64,000 nt of DNA from JAAZZIT01 sp964480525 (lineage in GTDB: Bacteria; Bacillota; Clostridia; Oscillospirales; Ruminococcaceae), in NCBI GenBank assembly GCA_964480525.1, contig CAYZOV010000009.1, positions 1-64,000 on the forward strand. Direction: 5' to 3'. A program made the position numbers and the translations under genes. Below, in pieces: positions 26,168-34,963 of this stretch (position 1 is its first letter; each line of letters begins with the position of its first letter). The notes beneath the pieces were generated by a model, which worked only from the letters and a program-made list of their open reading frames with translations, made no database searches and was not told the origin of the DNA.

Positions 26168-26252
26168 TATCAACACTTTCAACAAAGTTTTCAACATTTT
26201 TGTTGCAAATTGGCTGTGAAAATATAGGTTTTCAACACTTTTTTGTTGAAAA
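26168..26252. repeat. Cluster of TTTTCAACA-type short repeats
   Basis: Nine-base motifs TTATCAACA (26168), CTTTCAACA (26177), TTTTCAACA (26189 and 26229) and an inverted copy TGTTGAAAA (26244) occur within 85 bases between two plus-strand genes. The last two form a hairpin (ttttcaaca / tgttgaaaa) with a T-rich loop that might serve as a weak terminator for the SLOG gene. Confidence 0.45.
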
Positions 26253-26338
26253 GTTGAAAGTTTGGGTGAATGATTTTTGAAAAAAAGTCAATTTCCGACG
26301 AAAAATTTTAGTTAAAAAACAGAAAGGATAGCGTTTTA

Positions 26339-27265
26339 ATGGAAAATACCGAGCAAAATGTCAACAAACGCAAAAGCCAGATACCTGTTGCGATAGCGTA
26401 TTTTTCCACGCTTTTGGCGTGTTTGTTGATTTTCGGACTGCTGGGCAGATATATTGTAAAACATTATGTAAATCTTGACGTGGGCAAAAGCACCGAACTC
26501 AATCAGGGGCTTGACGTGCCTGTCGCCGAGGACAGAATGACGATTTTGTATGTGCAGGTGGGTCAGACAAACAAAATGAATCATGCTTTGTTGGTTAAGC
26601 TGTTGCCTGACATATGCGAAGTGAAAATTGTGCCTATTTCCAACAAGATGATGTCTGCGGAAAACGAAACGGATAATCTGGACGAAATCGGAAATATCTA
26701 CGACGCAAAGGGCGTTGTGGGGGTTAAAAACGCTGTGGAAACCACTCTGGGCGTTGACGTGGACAAGTATATGACGGTGACGGATTCTTCGTTTGACAAC
26801 GTGGTGGATTATATCGGCGGAGTGACGGTTGCGCCGAGCGAAGATATTTTTTACACCGACCCGAACACCGGCGAACAGATTGTTTGCAAAAAAGGTACGT
26901 CCATGTCACTTGACAACAATTACACCAGACTTTATGTGAATTATCCCAACTTCTCACAGGGAGCAATGCAAAATGTGTCGGCGCTTAACGACATTATGAC
27001 GAGATTTATAAACGAAATGTTTTTGCAGGCGGATAATTTGACAAACAATATGGACACGTTCTTTAATGTAATATATAACAATTCCGACACAAATATGACC
27101 AAAAGCGATTATCTGTCCTCAAAAAAGGGCATAATTTACATAGCCCAAAACGGCGATATGCCTTGCGAAGCTTTGTCGCCGTCGGGCGATTGGCAGAGCG
27201 GTATGCTTTTTGTGGACGATAGTTTTCCAAAGGCATTGGCGGATTTTTTTGAAGAAAAACAGTAA
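26339..27265 (+). CDS. Degenerate LCP (LytR-CpsA-Psr) family protein
   Basis: Protein of 308 residues with one N-terminal membrane helix (about 16-38) and an outside domain. The segment GVVGVKNAVETTLGVDVDKY followed by VDYIGGV (about 122-162) is the LCP core. LCP enzymes transfer glycopolymers to peptidoglycan and need arginines in the SIPRDT motif; here the matching position reads VPISNKMM without arginine, and the region before it is shortened. Catalysis is therefore doubtful, and a binding or regulatory role is more likely (inference). AAAGGA precedes the ATG. It is followed after 42 bases by the PII-like gene. Confidence 0.65.
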   Translation: MENTEQNVNKRKSQIPVAIAYFSTLLACLLIFGLLGRYIVKHYVNLDVGKSTELNQGLDVPVAEDRMTILYVQVGQTNKMNHALLVKLLPDICEVKIVPISNKMMSAENETDNLDEIGNIYDAKGVVGVKNAVETTLGVDVDKYMTVTDSSFDNVVDYIGGVTVAPSEDIFYTDPNTGEQIVCKKGTSMSLDNNYTRLYVNYPNFSQGAMQNVSALNDIMTRFINEMFLQADNLTNNMDTFFNVIYNNSDTNMTKSDYLSSKKGIIYIAQNGDMPCEALSPSGDWQSGMLFVDDSFPKALADFFEEKQ

Positions 27266-27307
27266 TAATTTTCACAAAACGGAATAAAAAAGGGAGCTGT
27301 GCATAAA

Positions 27308-27664
27308 ATGAAATTGATGGTTTTTATCCTTAACAAAATCGATACGCTGGATTTTTTTCTTGAGGGTCTGGCGGCTGCAGGCATAGGCGGGGCTACGATT
27401 ATCGAATCGGCAGGTCTTGCACAGACGCTTTCAAAACTTGACAGCAGTTTTCTGAGCGCTTCCCTCAGAGCGATTTTTTCAAACGGCAACGAGGACAACC
27501 GCACGATTTTGTCGGTTATCAAGGACGAACAGCTTGATTTGGTGAGAAAAGTTATTTACACCACGGTGGGGCCTTTGTCCGAACCTAACACGGGAATTTT
27601 GTTCACGGTGCCGATAGATTACGTTGAGGGAATTAAAAAACACGAAAATTTTAAAAATGAGTAG
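27308..27664 (+). CDS. Small PII-like protein
   Basis: Protein of 118 residues. The order of strands and helices (MKLMVFILNKID, LDFFLEGLAAAGIGGATIIES, then IRTILSVIKDEQLDLVRKVI-type strand and helix, and a final TGILFTVPIDYVEGI strand) matches the ferredoxin-like fold of PII/GlnB-type proteins, as in many short 'PII-like' proteins of Clostridia. It lacks a recognisable GlnB T-loop tyrosine motif, so nitrogen signalling is not claimed. ATG 27308 is chosen over GTG 27299 because AGGGAG ends eleven bases before it and only two before the GTG. Ligand unknown. Confidence 0.5.
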   Translation: MKLMVFILNKIDTLDFFLEGLAAAGIGGATIIESAGLAQTLSKLDSSFLSASLRAIFSNGNEDNRTILSVIKDEQLDLVRKVIYTTVGPLSEPNTGILFTVPIDYVEGIKKHENFKNE

Positions 27665-27674
27665 AGTTTTTTGA

Positions 27675-27704
27675 AAAAAATCCAACTTTTCGGGGATTTT
27701 TTTG
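27675..27704 (+). terminator. Terminator after the PII-like gene
   Basis: aaaaaatcc / ggattttttt forms a nine-pair stem with a ten-base loop running into T residues, eleven bases past the stop codon. Confidence 0.7.
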
Positions 27705-27714
27705 CGAAAAACCC

Positions 27715-27743
27715 TTGCAATTTAAAAAAGAATGTGTTATAAT
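27715..27743 (+). promoter_or_regulatory. Sigma-A promoter of the rimP-nusA-infB operon
   Basis: TTGCAA (27715-27720) and TATAAT (27738-27743) with a 17-base spacer. It lies directly after the preceding terminator and is the only clear promoter before the ten-gene translation block. Confidence 0.8.
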
Positions 27744-27762
27744 ATGTATAATATCATTGACG

Positions 27763-27797
27763 AAAGGCTGGAAAAAACGTTTTCCGGTCTTTAGTTT
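27763..27797 (+). promoter_or_regulatory. Leader hairpin, possible attenuator of rimP operon
   Basis: aaaggctggaaaa-aacg-ttttccggtcttt is a thirteen-pair stem (two G-U pairs) starting about thirteen bases after the expected transcription start; agtttttg follows. This looks like a weak intrinsic terminator in the leader of the nusA operon. NusA itself acts on such hairpins, so autogenous control is plausible but not shown. Confidence 0.5.
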
Positions 27798-27835
27798 TTG
27801 TATGGGAATTTTATTTTTATGAAAGGAATGGTTTT

Positions 27836-28339
27836 TTGGCTTTGGAAAACGAAAAGAAAAACGGCAAAACCACAAAAAACACGGCTGAAAAAATCAGAGA
27901 ACTTGCACAGCCTTTGTGCGACGATTTGGGATTTTTTTTGTGGGACGTGAGATTTGAAAAAGAGGGTACAACGTGGTATTTGAGAGTGTTTATCGACAAG
28001 GACGGCGGCGTGGATATTGACGATTGCGAGGCTTTTGCAAGACCGTTTGACGAAATCCTTGACCGTGAGGACCCAATCAGCCAGTCGTATGTGTTCGAGT
28101 GCGGTTCGCCCGGACTTGGCAGAGAACTTAAAAGAGCCGAACATTTTGAGGTTTGTATAGGCGACGAAATCAGAGTTAAGACCATAAGACCCGACGAAAA
28201 CGGCGAAAGAGAATTTATCGGGGTGCTGGTAAATTACGAAAACAAGGAGTTTGACATTGCGTTAAACGAACAGAAAAAACATTTTAAACTTTCGGAGTGC
28301 GCTTTTGTAAAGCTTTACGACGACGGGGATTTGTTTTAA
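27836..28339 (+). CDS. rimP: Ribosome maturation factor RimP
   Basis: Cytoplasmic 30S assembly factor, 167 residues. The N-terminal domain has LGFFLWDVRFEKEGTTWYLR and FIDKDGGVDIDDCEAFAR; the join is marked by ECGSPGLGRELKRAEHF, the family signature (S-P-G-hydrophobic-x-R). The SH3-like C-terminal domain follows. The start is TTG 27836 with AAAGGA ten bases upstream; an ATG at 27828 is out of frame. It is first in the operon before nusA, as in most bacteria. Confidence 0.93.
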   Translation: MALENEKKNGKTTKNTAEKIRELAQPLCDDLGFFLWDVRFEKEGTTWYLRVFIDKDGGVDIDDCEAFARPFDEILDREDPISQSYVFECGSPGLGRELKRAEHFEVCIGDEIRVKTIRPDENGEREFIGVLVNYENKEFDIALNEQKKHFKLSECAFVKLYDDGDLF

Positions 28340-28394
28340 TTTAAGTTAGTTATGGCAAAAAATATATATTGTTGACAGGAGGAAACAGAGGAAA

Positions 28395-29507
28395 ATGAAT
28401 AACGAATTTTTTGACGCACTTAACCTTTTGGCTAAGGAAAACAACATTGAGGTGGACGTTTTGATAGACAAAATCAAGGACGGTATCCTCAAGGCAATTA
28501 AGAAAGATTATCCGGATACGGAAAACGTGCTTATCGACATTAACACCGAAAAGGGTAAATTTGAGATGAAGCTTATCAAAACCGTTGTTGAGGGCGAACC
28601 GGAGGACGAAGCAAACGAAATCAGCCTTGACGAAGCAAAAACAATCTCAAAAAGAGCAAGAGTGGGCGGTACTGTTGAAATCAAGCTTAACAGCGCAAAA
28701 TTCGGCAGAGTGGCTGCACAAAAGGCTAAACAGCAAATTAAGGGCGACATAAGAGAGCTTGAAAAAGAAAGACTTTTGGCACAGTACGAGGACAAAGTTC
28801 ATGAGTGCGTTTCGGCAACTGTTCAGAAAGTTGAACCGAACACCCTCAACGCCGTACTTACAATTGACAAAAACGAGGTTTATCTTGTCAGAGGCGAACA
28901 GATTCCTAACGAAGTGCTTACACCGGGGGATATTGTTAAGGTGTATGTTTGCGGAATCGCAAACCCTGAAAGAAAACCGTCAATTAAGGTTTCAAGAAAA
29001 CACAAAGACCTTGTTAAAAGACTTTTTGAACTTGAAATTCCTGAAATTTACGACGGAACGGTCGAAGTTAAGTCTATTGCCAGAGAAGCGGGTTCAAGAA
29101 CAAAAATCGCCGTTTGCAGCAAGGACGCCAACGTTGACGCAATCGGTGCTTGCATAGGTCCGAAGCGTTCGAGAATTTCAAAAATCGTTGAGGAATTAAA
29201 GGGCGAAAAAATCGACATTGTTGTGTGGAGCGAGGACGAAGCGGAATTTATCGGCAGAGCGTTGTCGCCGGCAGAGGTTAAAAAAGTTGAAATTACAAGC
29301 GTTGAACCAAAGGCTTGCAGAGTAGTTGTTCCGAACAACCAACTTTCACTTGCTATCGGAAATAAGGGTCAGAACGCAAAACTTGCGTCAAGACTTACGG
29401 GCGGATATAAGATTGATATTGTTTCGGAAGAAACCACACAAACAGCGGAAGAACCTGCCAACGAAGTTGTTGACGAAGCCGTGAAGGAAGAAAATGATGA
29501 AAACTAA
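28395..29507 (+). CDS. nusA: Transcription factor NusA
   Basis: Binds RNA polymerase and nascent RNA and controls pausing, termination and antitermination. The 370-residue product has the N-terminal polymerase-binding domain (1-125), an S1 domain (about 133-200) and two KH domains (about 200-345), with GACIGPKRSRISKIVEELKG and LAIGNKGQNAKLASRLTG as the KH loops. The acidic C-terminal tail (about 346-370) replaces the repeats present in proteobacteria. AGGAGG precedes the ATG at the usual distance. Its end overlaps ylxR. Confidence 0.96.
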   Translation: MNNEFFDALNLLAKENNIEVDVLIDKIKDGILKAIKKDYPDTENVLIDINTEKGKFEMKLIKTVVEGEPEDEANEISLDEAKTISKRARVGGTVEIKLNSAKFGRVAAQKAKQQIKGDIRELEKERLLAQYEDKVHECVSATVQKVEPNTLNAVLTIDKNEVYLVRGEQIPNEVLTPGDIVKVYVCGIANPERKPSIKVSRKHKDLVKRLFELEIPEIYDGTVEVKSIAREAGSRTKIAVCSKDANVDAIGACIGPKRSRISKIVEELKGEKIDIVVWSEDEAEFIGRALSPAEVKKVEITSVEPKACRVVVPNNQLSLAIGNKGQNAKLASRLTGGYKIDIVSEETTQTAEEPANEVVDEAVKEENDEN

Positions 29508-29760
29508 GAAAATTCCTATGAGAATGTGTCTTGGCTGTGGGCAAATGAAGCCGAAAAAAGAACTGGTCAGAGTTGTGAAGTCAAAAGAGGGAGAAATTTC
29601 TCTTGACATTACAGGAAAAAAACAGGGACGTGGGGCGTACATTTGCAAATGCAGAGAGTGTTTTGACAAGGCACGAAAATCAAGAAAATTTGAAAAAGAA
29701 TTTCTTTGTAAAATAGAGGAAGAAATTTATAACGGCATGGAAAAGGAGCTTTCGGAATGA
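29497..29760 (+). CDS. ylxR: YlxR-family RNA-binding/regulatory protein
   Basis: Small basic protein of 87 residues with the YlxR motif R-M-C-L-G-C-G near the N-terminus (RMCLGCGQMKPKKELVRVV) and GRGAYICKCRECFDKARK. Its fixed place between nusA and the L7Ae gene is the usual Firmicute order. Bacillus YlxR is a nucleoid-associated regulator. Two ATG codons in tandem (29494, 29497) are possible; AAGGAAG spacing favours the second. It overlaps nusA by eleven bases and the next gene by four. Confidence 0.92.
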   Translation: MKTKKIPMRMCLGCGQMKPKKELVRVVKSKEGEISLDITGKKQGRGAYICKCRECFDKARKSRKFEKEFLCKIEEEIYNGMEKELSE

Positions 29761-30068
29761 ATGGCATAATGGGACTTTTGACAATGGCACGACGTGCGGG
29801 CAAAGTGAAAATGGGTATGGATATGACAAAGGACGCCGTGAAAAACGGCGAAGCAAAAGCGGTGCTTGTTGCAAGCGATTTGTCGGAAAAATCCCTCAAA
29901 GAAGTAAAGTATGTCTGCCAAAAAGATAAAGTTGTGAAAATTTATTCCACGGGGCTTTCTATGGAGCAAATCGGATATGAACTTGGGAAAAAAGTGGGGA
30001 TAATCGCACTTTGCGACAAGGGATTTGCAAAAAAAATCAGTACCGTTTTAGAAGAAATTTCGGAATAA
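29757..30068 (+). CDS. ylxQ: L7Ae-family ribosomal protein (YlxQ)
   Basis: RNA-binding protein of 103 residues of the L7Ae/L30e/S12e/Gadd45 family, probably a kink-turn binder associated with ribosomes. GLLTMARRAGKVKMGMDMTKDAVKNG and KAVLVASDLSEKSLKEV-type segments are characteristic. ATGA overlap with ylxR and position before infB match the standard operon. Confidence 0.92.
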   Translation: MNGIMGLLTMARRAGKVKMGMDMTKDAVKNGEAKAVLVASDLSEKSLKEVKYVCQKDKVVKIYSTGLSMEQIGYELGKKVGIIALCDKGFAKKISTVLEEISE

Positions 30069-30128
30069 CAACAAAAAATTATACGAATTAAAGAAAATAG
30101 CAATCGGTATAACGGAGGTATCAAGCCT

Positions 30129-32642
30129 ATGAAAGAAAAGAATAAGTATAAACTCAGCGAGCTTGCAAAGGATTTGAACGTTTCCAGTAACGAACTTATA
30201 AGCTTGCTTGCGACAAAATTTGAGGGGGCAAAAAAGACCGTGACGGCTCTTTCTGCCGACGAGGTTAATTTTGTTTTGGAACATTATACACAGAAAAATC
30301 AGGTTAAGGATTTTGGGGAATATTTTACCCAAACAGCCGTAAAACAGCCTGCTAAAACAGAAAAAACGGAAAACGCCGAGAAAAAGGCTAAGGCGCCAAA
30401 AACCGAAAAAACACCTAAGAGTGATAAGCCTAAGCAAAAAGCAGAATCAAAACCTAAGACGGAGAAAAAGGTTGAGAAAAAGGCAGAGCCAAAGACAGAG
30501 GTTAAGGCGGAAGTTAAGGCAGAACCAAAGGCTGAAAACAAGCCGAAGCCAAATGACAAGAAAAAGGAAAAACCTGTGGCAAAGAAAAAAGATTCGGGCA
30601 TTAAACAACAGCTTGTTTCAAACACAAAAGCCGAAGCGGGTTATACAATTGTCAGGGAAGAAACCCAGACAAAACACCACGATACAAGAGGAAGCTATGT
30701 AGAGCTTGACAAGTACAACGAAAAGTACGACAACCTTGCGGGTACTGCAAGAGGTAAAAACAAGGAAAATTATTCCAAAAAGCAGAAACTTACGCAAAAA
30801 TCACAACAGCACAAAAAACAGCAGTTCTCTAACAAGAAAGAAACCGAAGCGGAAAAGCTTAAACGTCTGGAGCTTGAAAGAGCAAGAAAGCAACAGCTTA
30901 AAGTGTTGATTCCTGACGAAATCGTCGTTTCCGAACTTGCAACAAGACTTAAAGTGACAGCGACGGAAGTTATCAAAAAGCTTATGGGACTTGGCGTTTT
31001 TGCGTCAATTAACGAAGTAATCGACTTTGACACGGCGTCGCTTGTTGCGGAAGAACTTGGCGCAAAGGTTGAAAAGGAAGTTATCGTAACAATCGAAGAA
31101 AGACTTATCGTTGACGAAGAAGATAAGCCTGAAGATTTGGTGGAAAGATGTCCTGTTGTCGTAGTTATGGGTCACGTTGACCACGGTAAAACTTCAATCC
31201 TTGACAGAATCAGAAATGCAAATATCGCCGAGGGCGAAGCAGGCGGAATTACACAGCATATCGGCGCTTATCAGGTTAAGTATCAGGGAAAAGATATTAC
31301 GTTCCTTGACACACCGGGACACGAAGCTTTTACTTCTATGAGAGCAAGAGGTGCGGACGTTACGGATATTGCTATCCTTGTTGTTGCGGCTGACGACGGA
31401 ATTATGCCACAGACGGTTGAATCAATTAACCACGCAAAGGCGGCGGGCGTTTCAATCATTGTTGCAATTAACAAAATGGATAAACCGGCGGCAAACCCTG
31501 AAAAGGTTAAGCAGGAATTAACCGAACACAGCCTTGTTGTTGAAGAATGGGGCGGCGACGTAATTGCTGTGCCTGTTTCAGCTAAAACGGGAATGGGCAT
31601 TGACGAACTTTTGGAAAACATTTTGCTTGTTGCGGAAGTTAAGGAACTTAAAGCTAACCCTAACAGACTTGCAAAGGGTGCGGTTATCGAAGCAAGACTT
31701 GACAAGGGCAAAGGCCCTGTTGCAACAATTCTTGTTCAGAACGGAACACTCAAAACAGGCGACGTAATTATCGCAGGTACTTCCGTTGGTAGAGTGAGAA
31801 CAATGACAAATTCAAAGGGCGAAACCGTTACGCAGGCAGGCCCTAGCTGTCCTGTTGAAATTACGGGTCTTGCAGAAGTTCCGTCGGCAGGCGACACATT
31901 TAACGCTGTTGCAGACGAAAGACTTGCAAGAGAGCTTGTTGAACAGAGAAAATATAACGCTAAGGAAGAAATTTTCAAACAGTATCAGAAAGTTACGCTT
32001 GACAACCTCTTCAGCCATATTTCAGAGGGCGAAATGAAAGAATTGCCGATTATTGTTAAGGCTGACGTTCAGGGTTCGGTTGAGGCAGTAAGACAGAGTT
32101 TGGAAAAACTTTCAAACGACGAGGTAAGAGTGCGTGTAATCCACGGCGCAGTAGGTGCAGTCAGCGAAAGCGACGTTATGCTCGCAAACGCTTCAAATGC
32201 AATTATTGTTGGATTTAACGTTCGTCCTGACCCTGTGGCTAAGAGCAGTGCCGACAGAGATGGCGTGGATATTCGCCTTTACAGAATTATTTATGACGCA
32301 ATCGAAGAAATTTCAACAGCTATGAAGGGTATGCTTGCTCCTAAGTACAGAGAGGTTGAAACTGCACGAATCGAAGTTAGACAGGTTTACAAGATTACAA
32401 ACGTAGGTCAGGTTGCGGGTTGTTATGTTGTTGACGGAAAAATCGGACGTAACGACCTTATCAGAGTTGTGCGTGACGGTATTATTATCGCCGACGACAA
32501 AATGTCAAGCTTAAAGAGATTTAAGGACGACGTTAAGGACGTTGCAACAGGCTATGAATGTGGTATAACTCTTGAAAAATTCAACGACTTTAAAGAGGGA
32601 GATATTTTTGAGGGCTATATTATGGAAGAATACAGAGATTAA
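30129..32642 (+). CDS. infB: Translation initiation factor IF-2
   Basis: GTPase that brings initiator tRNA to the 30S subunit. The 837-residue product has an IF2_N module at the very start (KLSELAKDLNVSSNELISLL), a long Lys/Glu/Pro-rich disordered region (about 75-260), a second IF2_N module (about 265-320) and the G domain from about 340: GHVDHGKT (G1), GGITQHIGAY (G2 region), DTPGHEAF (G3), NKMD (G4). The C-terminal domains II-IV end in YIMEEYRD. AACGGAGG precedes the ATG. No internal second start was evaluated. Confidence 0.97.
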   Translation: MKEKNKYKLSELAKDLNVSSNELISLLATKFEGAKKTVTALSADEVNFVLEHYTQKNQVKDFGEYFTQTAVKQPAKTEKTENAEKKAKAPKTEKTPKSDKPKQKAESKPKTEKKVEKKAEPKTEVKAEVKAEPKAENKPKPNDKKKEKPVAKKKDSGIKQQLVSNTKAEAGYTIVREETQTKHHDTRGSYVELDKYNEKYDNLAGTARGKNKENYSKKQKLTQKSQQHKKQQFSNKKETEAEKLKRLELERARKQQLKVLIPDEIVVSELATRLKVTATEVIKKLMGLGVFASINEVIDFDTASLVAEELGAKVEKEVIVTIEERLIVDEEDKPEDLVERCPVVVVMGHVDHGKTSILDRIRNANIAEGEAGGITQHIGAYQVKYQGKDITFLDTPGHEAFTSMRARGADVTDIAILVVAADDGIMPQTVESINHAKAAGVSIIVAINKMDKPAANPEKVKQELTEHSLVVEEWGGDVIAVPVSAKTGMGIDELLENILLVAEVKELKANPNRLAKGAVIEARLDKGKGPVATILVQNGTLKTGDVIIAGTSVGRVRTMTNSKGETVTQAGPSCPVEITGLAEVPSAGDTFNAVADERLARELVEQRKYNAKEEIFKQYQKVTLDNLFSHISEGEMKELPIIVKADVQGSVEAVRQSLEKLSNDEVRVRVIHGAVGAVSESDVMLANASNAIIVGFNVRPDPVAKSSADRDGVDIRLYRIIYDAIEEISTAMKGMLAPKYREVETARIEVRQVYKITNVGQVAGCYVVDGKIGRNDLIRVVRDGIIIADDKMSSLKRFKDDVKDVATGYECGITLEKFNDFKEGDIFEGYIMEEYRD

Positions 32643-32679
32643 GCTGTGTTTTTCGTTTTAATTAAAGAAAGGATAAATT

Positions 32680-33057
32680 ATGGCAAATTTTAAGGCTGGA
32701 AGAATGAGCGAGGATATTCGCAGAATAGTTTCGGCTAAAATGCGTGAACTTAAAGACCCACGCTTAAAGGGCGCAATGATGCTTACGGTTGTCAGATGCG
32801 ACGTTGCAAGCGACGGTTCGTTTGCGAAAATTTACATTTCGAGCCTTGACGGATTCGAGCAGGCTAAGGAAGCTTGCAAGGGTCTTGAAAGCGCAAAGGG
32901 CTTTTTGAAAAGAGAAATCAGCAACGTGTTAAAATTAAGAAAATGCCCCGAACTTAAATTTATCGCCGACAACAGCGCCGAACACAGCGTTGAGATAAAC
33001 AAGATTTTAAAGGGCATTTCAAACAATACTGTAAATGATGATGAAAACGAGGACTGA
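32680..33057 (+). CDS. rbfA: Ribosome-binding factor A
   Basis: 30S maturation factor of 125 residues with a KH-like fold. The motif R-M-S-E-D-I-R-R at the start, LKDPRLKGAMMLTVVRCDVA and the final LKFIADNSAEHSVEINKIL are typical. AAAGGA precedes ATG. It follows infB by 37 bases in the standard order. Confidence 0.95.
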   Translation: MANFKAGRMSEDIRRIVSAKMRELKDPRLKGAMMLTVVRCDVASDGSFAKIYISSLDGFEQAKEACKGLESAKGFLKREISNVLKLRKCPELKFIADNSAEHSVEINKILKGISNNTVNDDENED

Positions 33058-33091
33058 TTAAAAAAACTGAAAGAGGGTAAGGCATTTATTT

Positions 33092-34045
33092 ATGGAGTTT
33101 TCAAAGATAAAAAATTTTCTTGAAACCTGCGATAATGTAACAATTCTTACTCATAAGAGTCCTGACGGGGATACTCTGGGCGCAGGGTTTGCACTTTGCA
33201 GAGCCTTGCGTAATATGGGGAAAAAAGCAAACGTGAAAAATTCGGACGAACTGCCTGCAAGGTATGAATTTTTGTACGAGTGGTACGAACCGATGAATTT
33301 TGACGAAAAAACGGTTATCGCCGTGGATATTGCAGACACAAAACTTTTGGGAAGCAATCTGGAAGAATACGCAGAGGAAAAAAAGATTGATTTGTGCATT
33401 GACCACCACATTTCAAATGTGTATTATGCAAAATATACCTACGTCAACGCCAGTGCGTCGGCTGCGTGTCAGATTATTTACGAACTTTTCAGATATATGG
33501 ACGTAAAATTTGACAAAATAATCGCAAAGTGCCTTTATACGGGAATTGCCACCGATACGGGGTGTTTTAAGTATGAAAATACCACGGCTGCGGCGCACAT
33601 TGCGGTCAGCGAACTTATGAAGTATAACATTGATTATGCAAACATAAACCGCCAGATGTTCGATGTAAAAAGTAAAGCAAGACTTAGCGTTGAAAGAGCG
33701 ATTACGGACAAAATGGAGTTTTGGTGCGACGATAGGTGCGCTGTCATAGTTGTGACTACGGAAATGATGGAAAAAAGCGGTATCGAACCTGCGGAATTTG
33801 AGGGGCTTGCATCCATTCCGTTGCAGGTTGAGGGCGTTGACATTGGTATAACCATTAAACAACGCCACGAAAAGGTGTTCAAACTTTCGGTGAGAACAAC
33901 CGAAAAAATCGACGCTTCGGAATTTTGCCACGGTTTTGGCGGCGGAGGTCATATCCGTGCGGCAGGCTGTGAAATCGAGGGTACGCTTGACGAGGTTAAG
34001 GCGGTTGTTAAACAAAGAGTTTTGAAACTTTTCGAGGGTGCGTAA
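33092..34045 (+). CDS. nrnA: DHH/DHHA1 phosphoesterase, NrnA type
   Basis: Cytoplasmic phosphodiesterase of 317 residues that degrades short oligonucleotides (nanoRNA) and can dephosphorylate pAp. The metal-binding motifs are SPDGDTLGAG (about 25-34), VDIADT (about 76-81) and DHHIS (about 102-106); the DHHA1 substrate motif is GFGGGGHIRAAGCEIEG near 285. Its place between rbfA and truB is common in Firmicutes. Confidence 0.94.
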   Translation: MEFSKIKNFLETCDNVTILTHKSPDGDTLGAGFALCRALRNMGKKANVKNSDELPARYEFLYEWYEPMNFDEKTVIAVDIADTKLLGSNLEEYAEEKKIDLCIDHHISNVYYAKYTYVNASASAACQIIYELFRYMDVKFDKIIAKCLYTGIATDTGCFKYENTTAAAHIAVSELMKYNIDYANINRQMFDVKSKARLSVERAITDKMEFWCDDRCAVIVVTTEMMEKSGIEPAEFEGLASIPLQVEGVDIGITIKQRHEKVFKLSVRTTEKIDASEFCHGFGGGGHIRAAGCEIEGTLDEVKAVVKQRVLKLFEGA

Positions 34046-34047
34046 TT

Positions 34048-34944
34048 TTGAACGGAATAGTCGTAGTTTATAAAGAAAAAGACTGGACGTCTTTTGACGT
34101 TGTGGCAAAACTAAGAGGAATTTTTCACGAAAAAAGAATAGGTCACGGCGGAACGCTCGACCCTATGGCGACAGGGGTTTTGCCTGTGTTTGTGGGCAAA
34201 TCCGCCAGAGCTTGCGATATTTTGCCGGACGATAATAAATCCTACAAAGCAGGTTTTATGTTGGGGCAGACCACCGACACTTTGGACGTGACGGGCAAAG
34301 TTTTTTCGTCCTGCAAAAGCGAATGCACAAAAAGTCAGGTTGAGGACATAGCAAGCAGGTTTGTGGGGGATATTATGCAAATTCCGCCAATGTATTCTGC
34401 TATAAAAATCAACGGAAAAAAGCTGTGCAATTTGGCTAGAGAGGGTGTTGAGGTCGAACGCCCTGCACGTCCCGTGACAATTAACAGCATAGAGGTTCTC
34501 TCGTTTGACGAACAAACTCAAAAAGGCGAAATGTTCGTCAGTTGTAAAAAAGGCACATATATTCGTTCGATTATTGACGATATGGGTAAAGCACTGGGCG
34601 TGGGGGCTGTGATGACAGACCTTGAAAGAACCAGCTCCGCAGGGTTTACCGCAGAGCAAAGTTACACCGTGAAGCAGATTGAACAAATTGTCAAAAAAGG
34701 TGAAGCCGAAAACCTGCTTATGAGTGTTGAAAAGGCTTTTGACGGGGTGTATACCGCCAAAATATCCCTTGACCAAAGACTGACAAACCTTTATAAAAAC
34801 GGGGTCAAGCTGACTATGGGTCAGGACGGAATGGTTTATAAAAAAGGCACGGAAGATATATTGGTGTACGGATTTGACGGAGAATTTCTGGGGCTTGCAA
34901 AAGAAGTGGACGGTGTTTTAAAAAGCACTAAGAATTTTTACTAA
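34048..34944 (+). CDS. truB: tRNA pseudouridine-55 synthase
   Basis: Makes pseudouridine 55 in the T-loop of tRNA. The 298-residue product has the catalytic motif GHGGTLDPMATGVLPV with Asp38, and the later KGTYIRSIIDDMGKALG motif. The start is TTG 34048, two bases after the nrnA stop, with GAGGG about ten bases upstream. The C-terminal PUA-like part is short, as in other Firmicute forms. Confidence 0.95.
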   Translation: MNGIVVVYKEKDWTSFDVVAKLRGIFHEKRIGHGGTLDPMATGVLPVFVGKSARACDILPDDNKSYKAGFMLGQTTDTLDVTGKVFSSCKSECTKSQVEDIASRFVGDIMQIPPMYSAIKINGKKLCNLAREGVEVERPARPVTINSIEVLSFDEQTQKGEMFVSCKKGTYIRSIIDDMGKALGVGAVMTDLERTSSAGFTAEQSYTVKQIEQIVKKGEAENLLMSVEKAFDGVYTAKISLDQRLTNLYKNGVKLTMGQDGMVYKKGTEDILVYGFDGEFLGLAKEVDGVLKSTKNFY

Positions 34945-34963
34945 AAAACAAGGAGGGTTACGT

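Noticed and set aside
26168..26252. DnaA boxes or replication origin
   Set aside because: The motifs are TTWTCAACA, not TTATNCACA, and no dnaA, dnaN or other origin genes are nearby.
34111..34776. 221-codon minus-strand frame opposite truB
   Set aside because: Shadow of truB; no start signals and no recognisable motifs.
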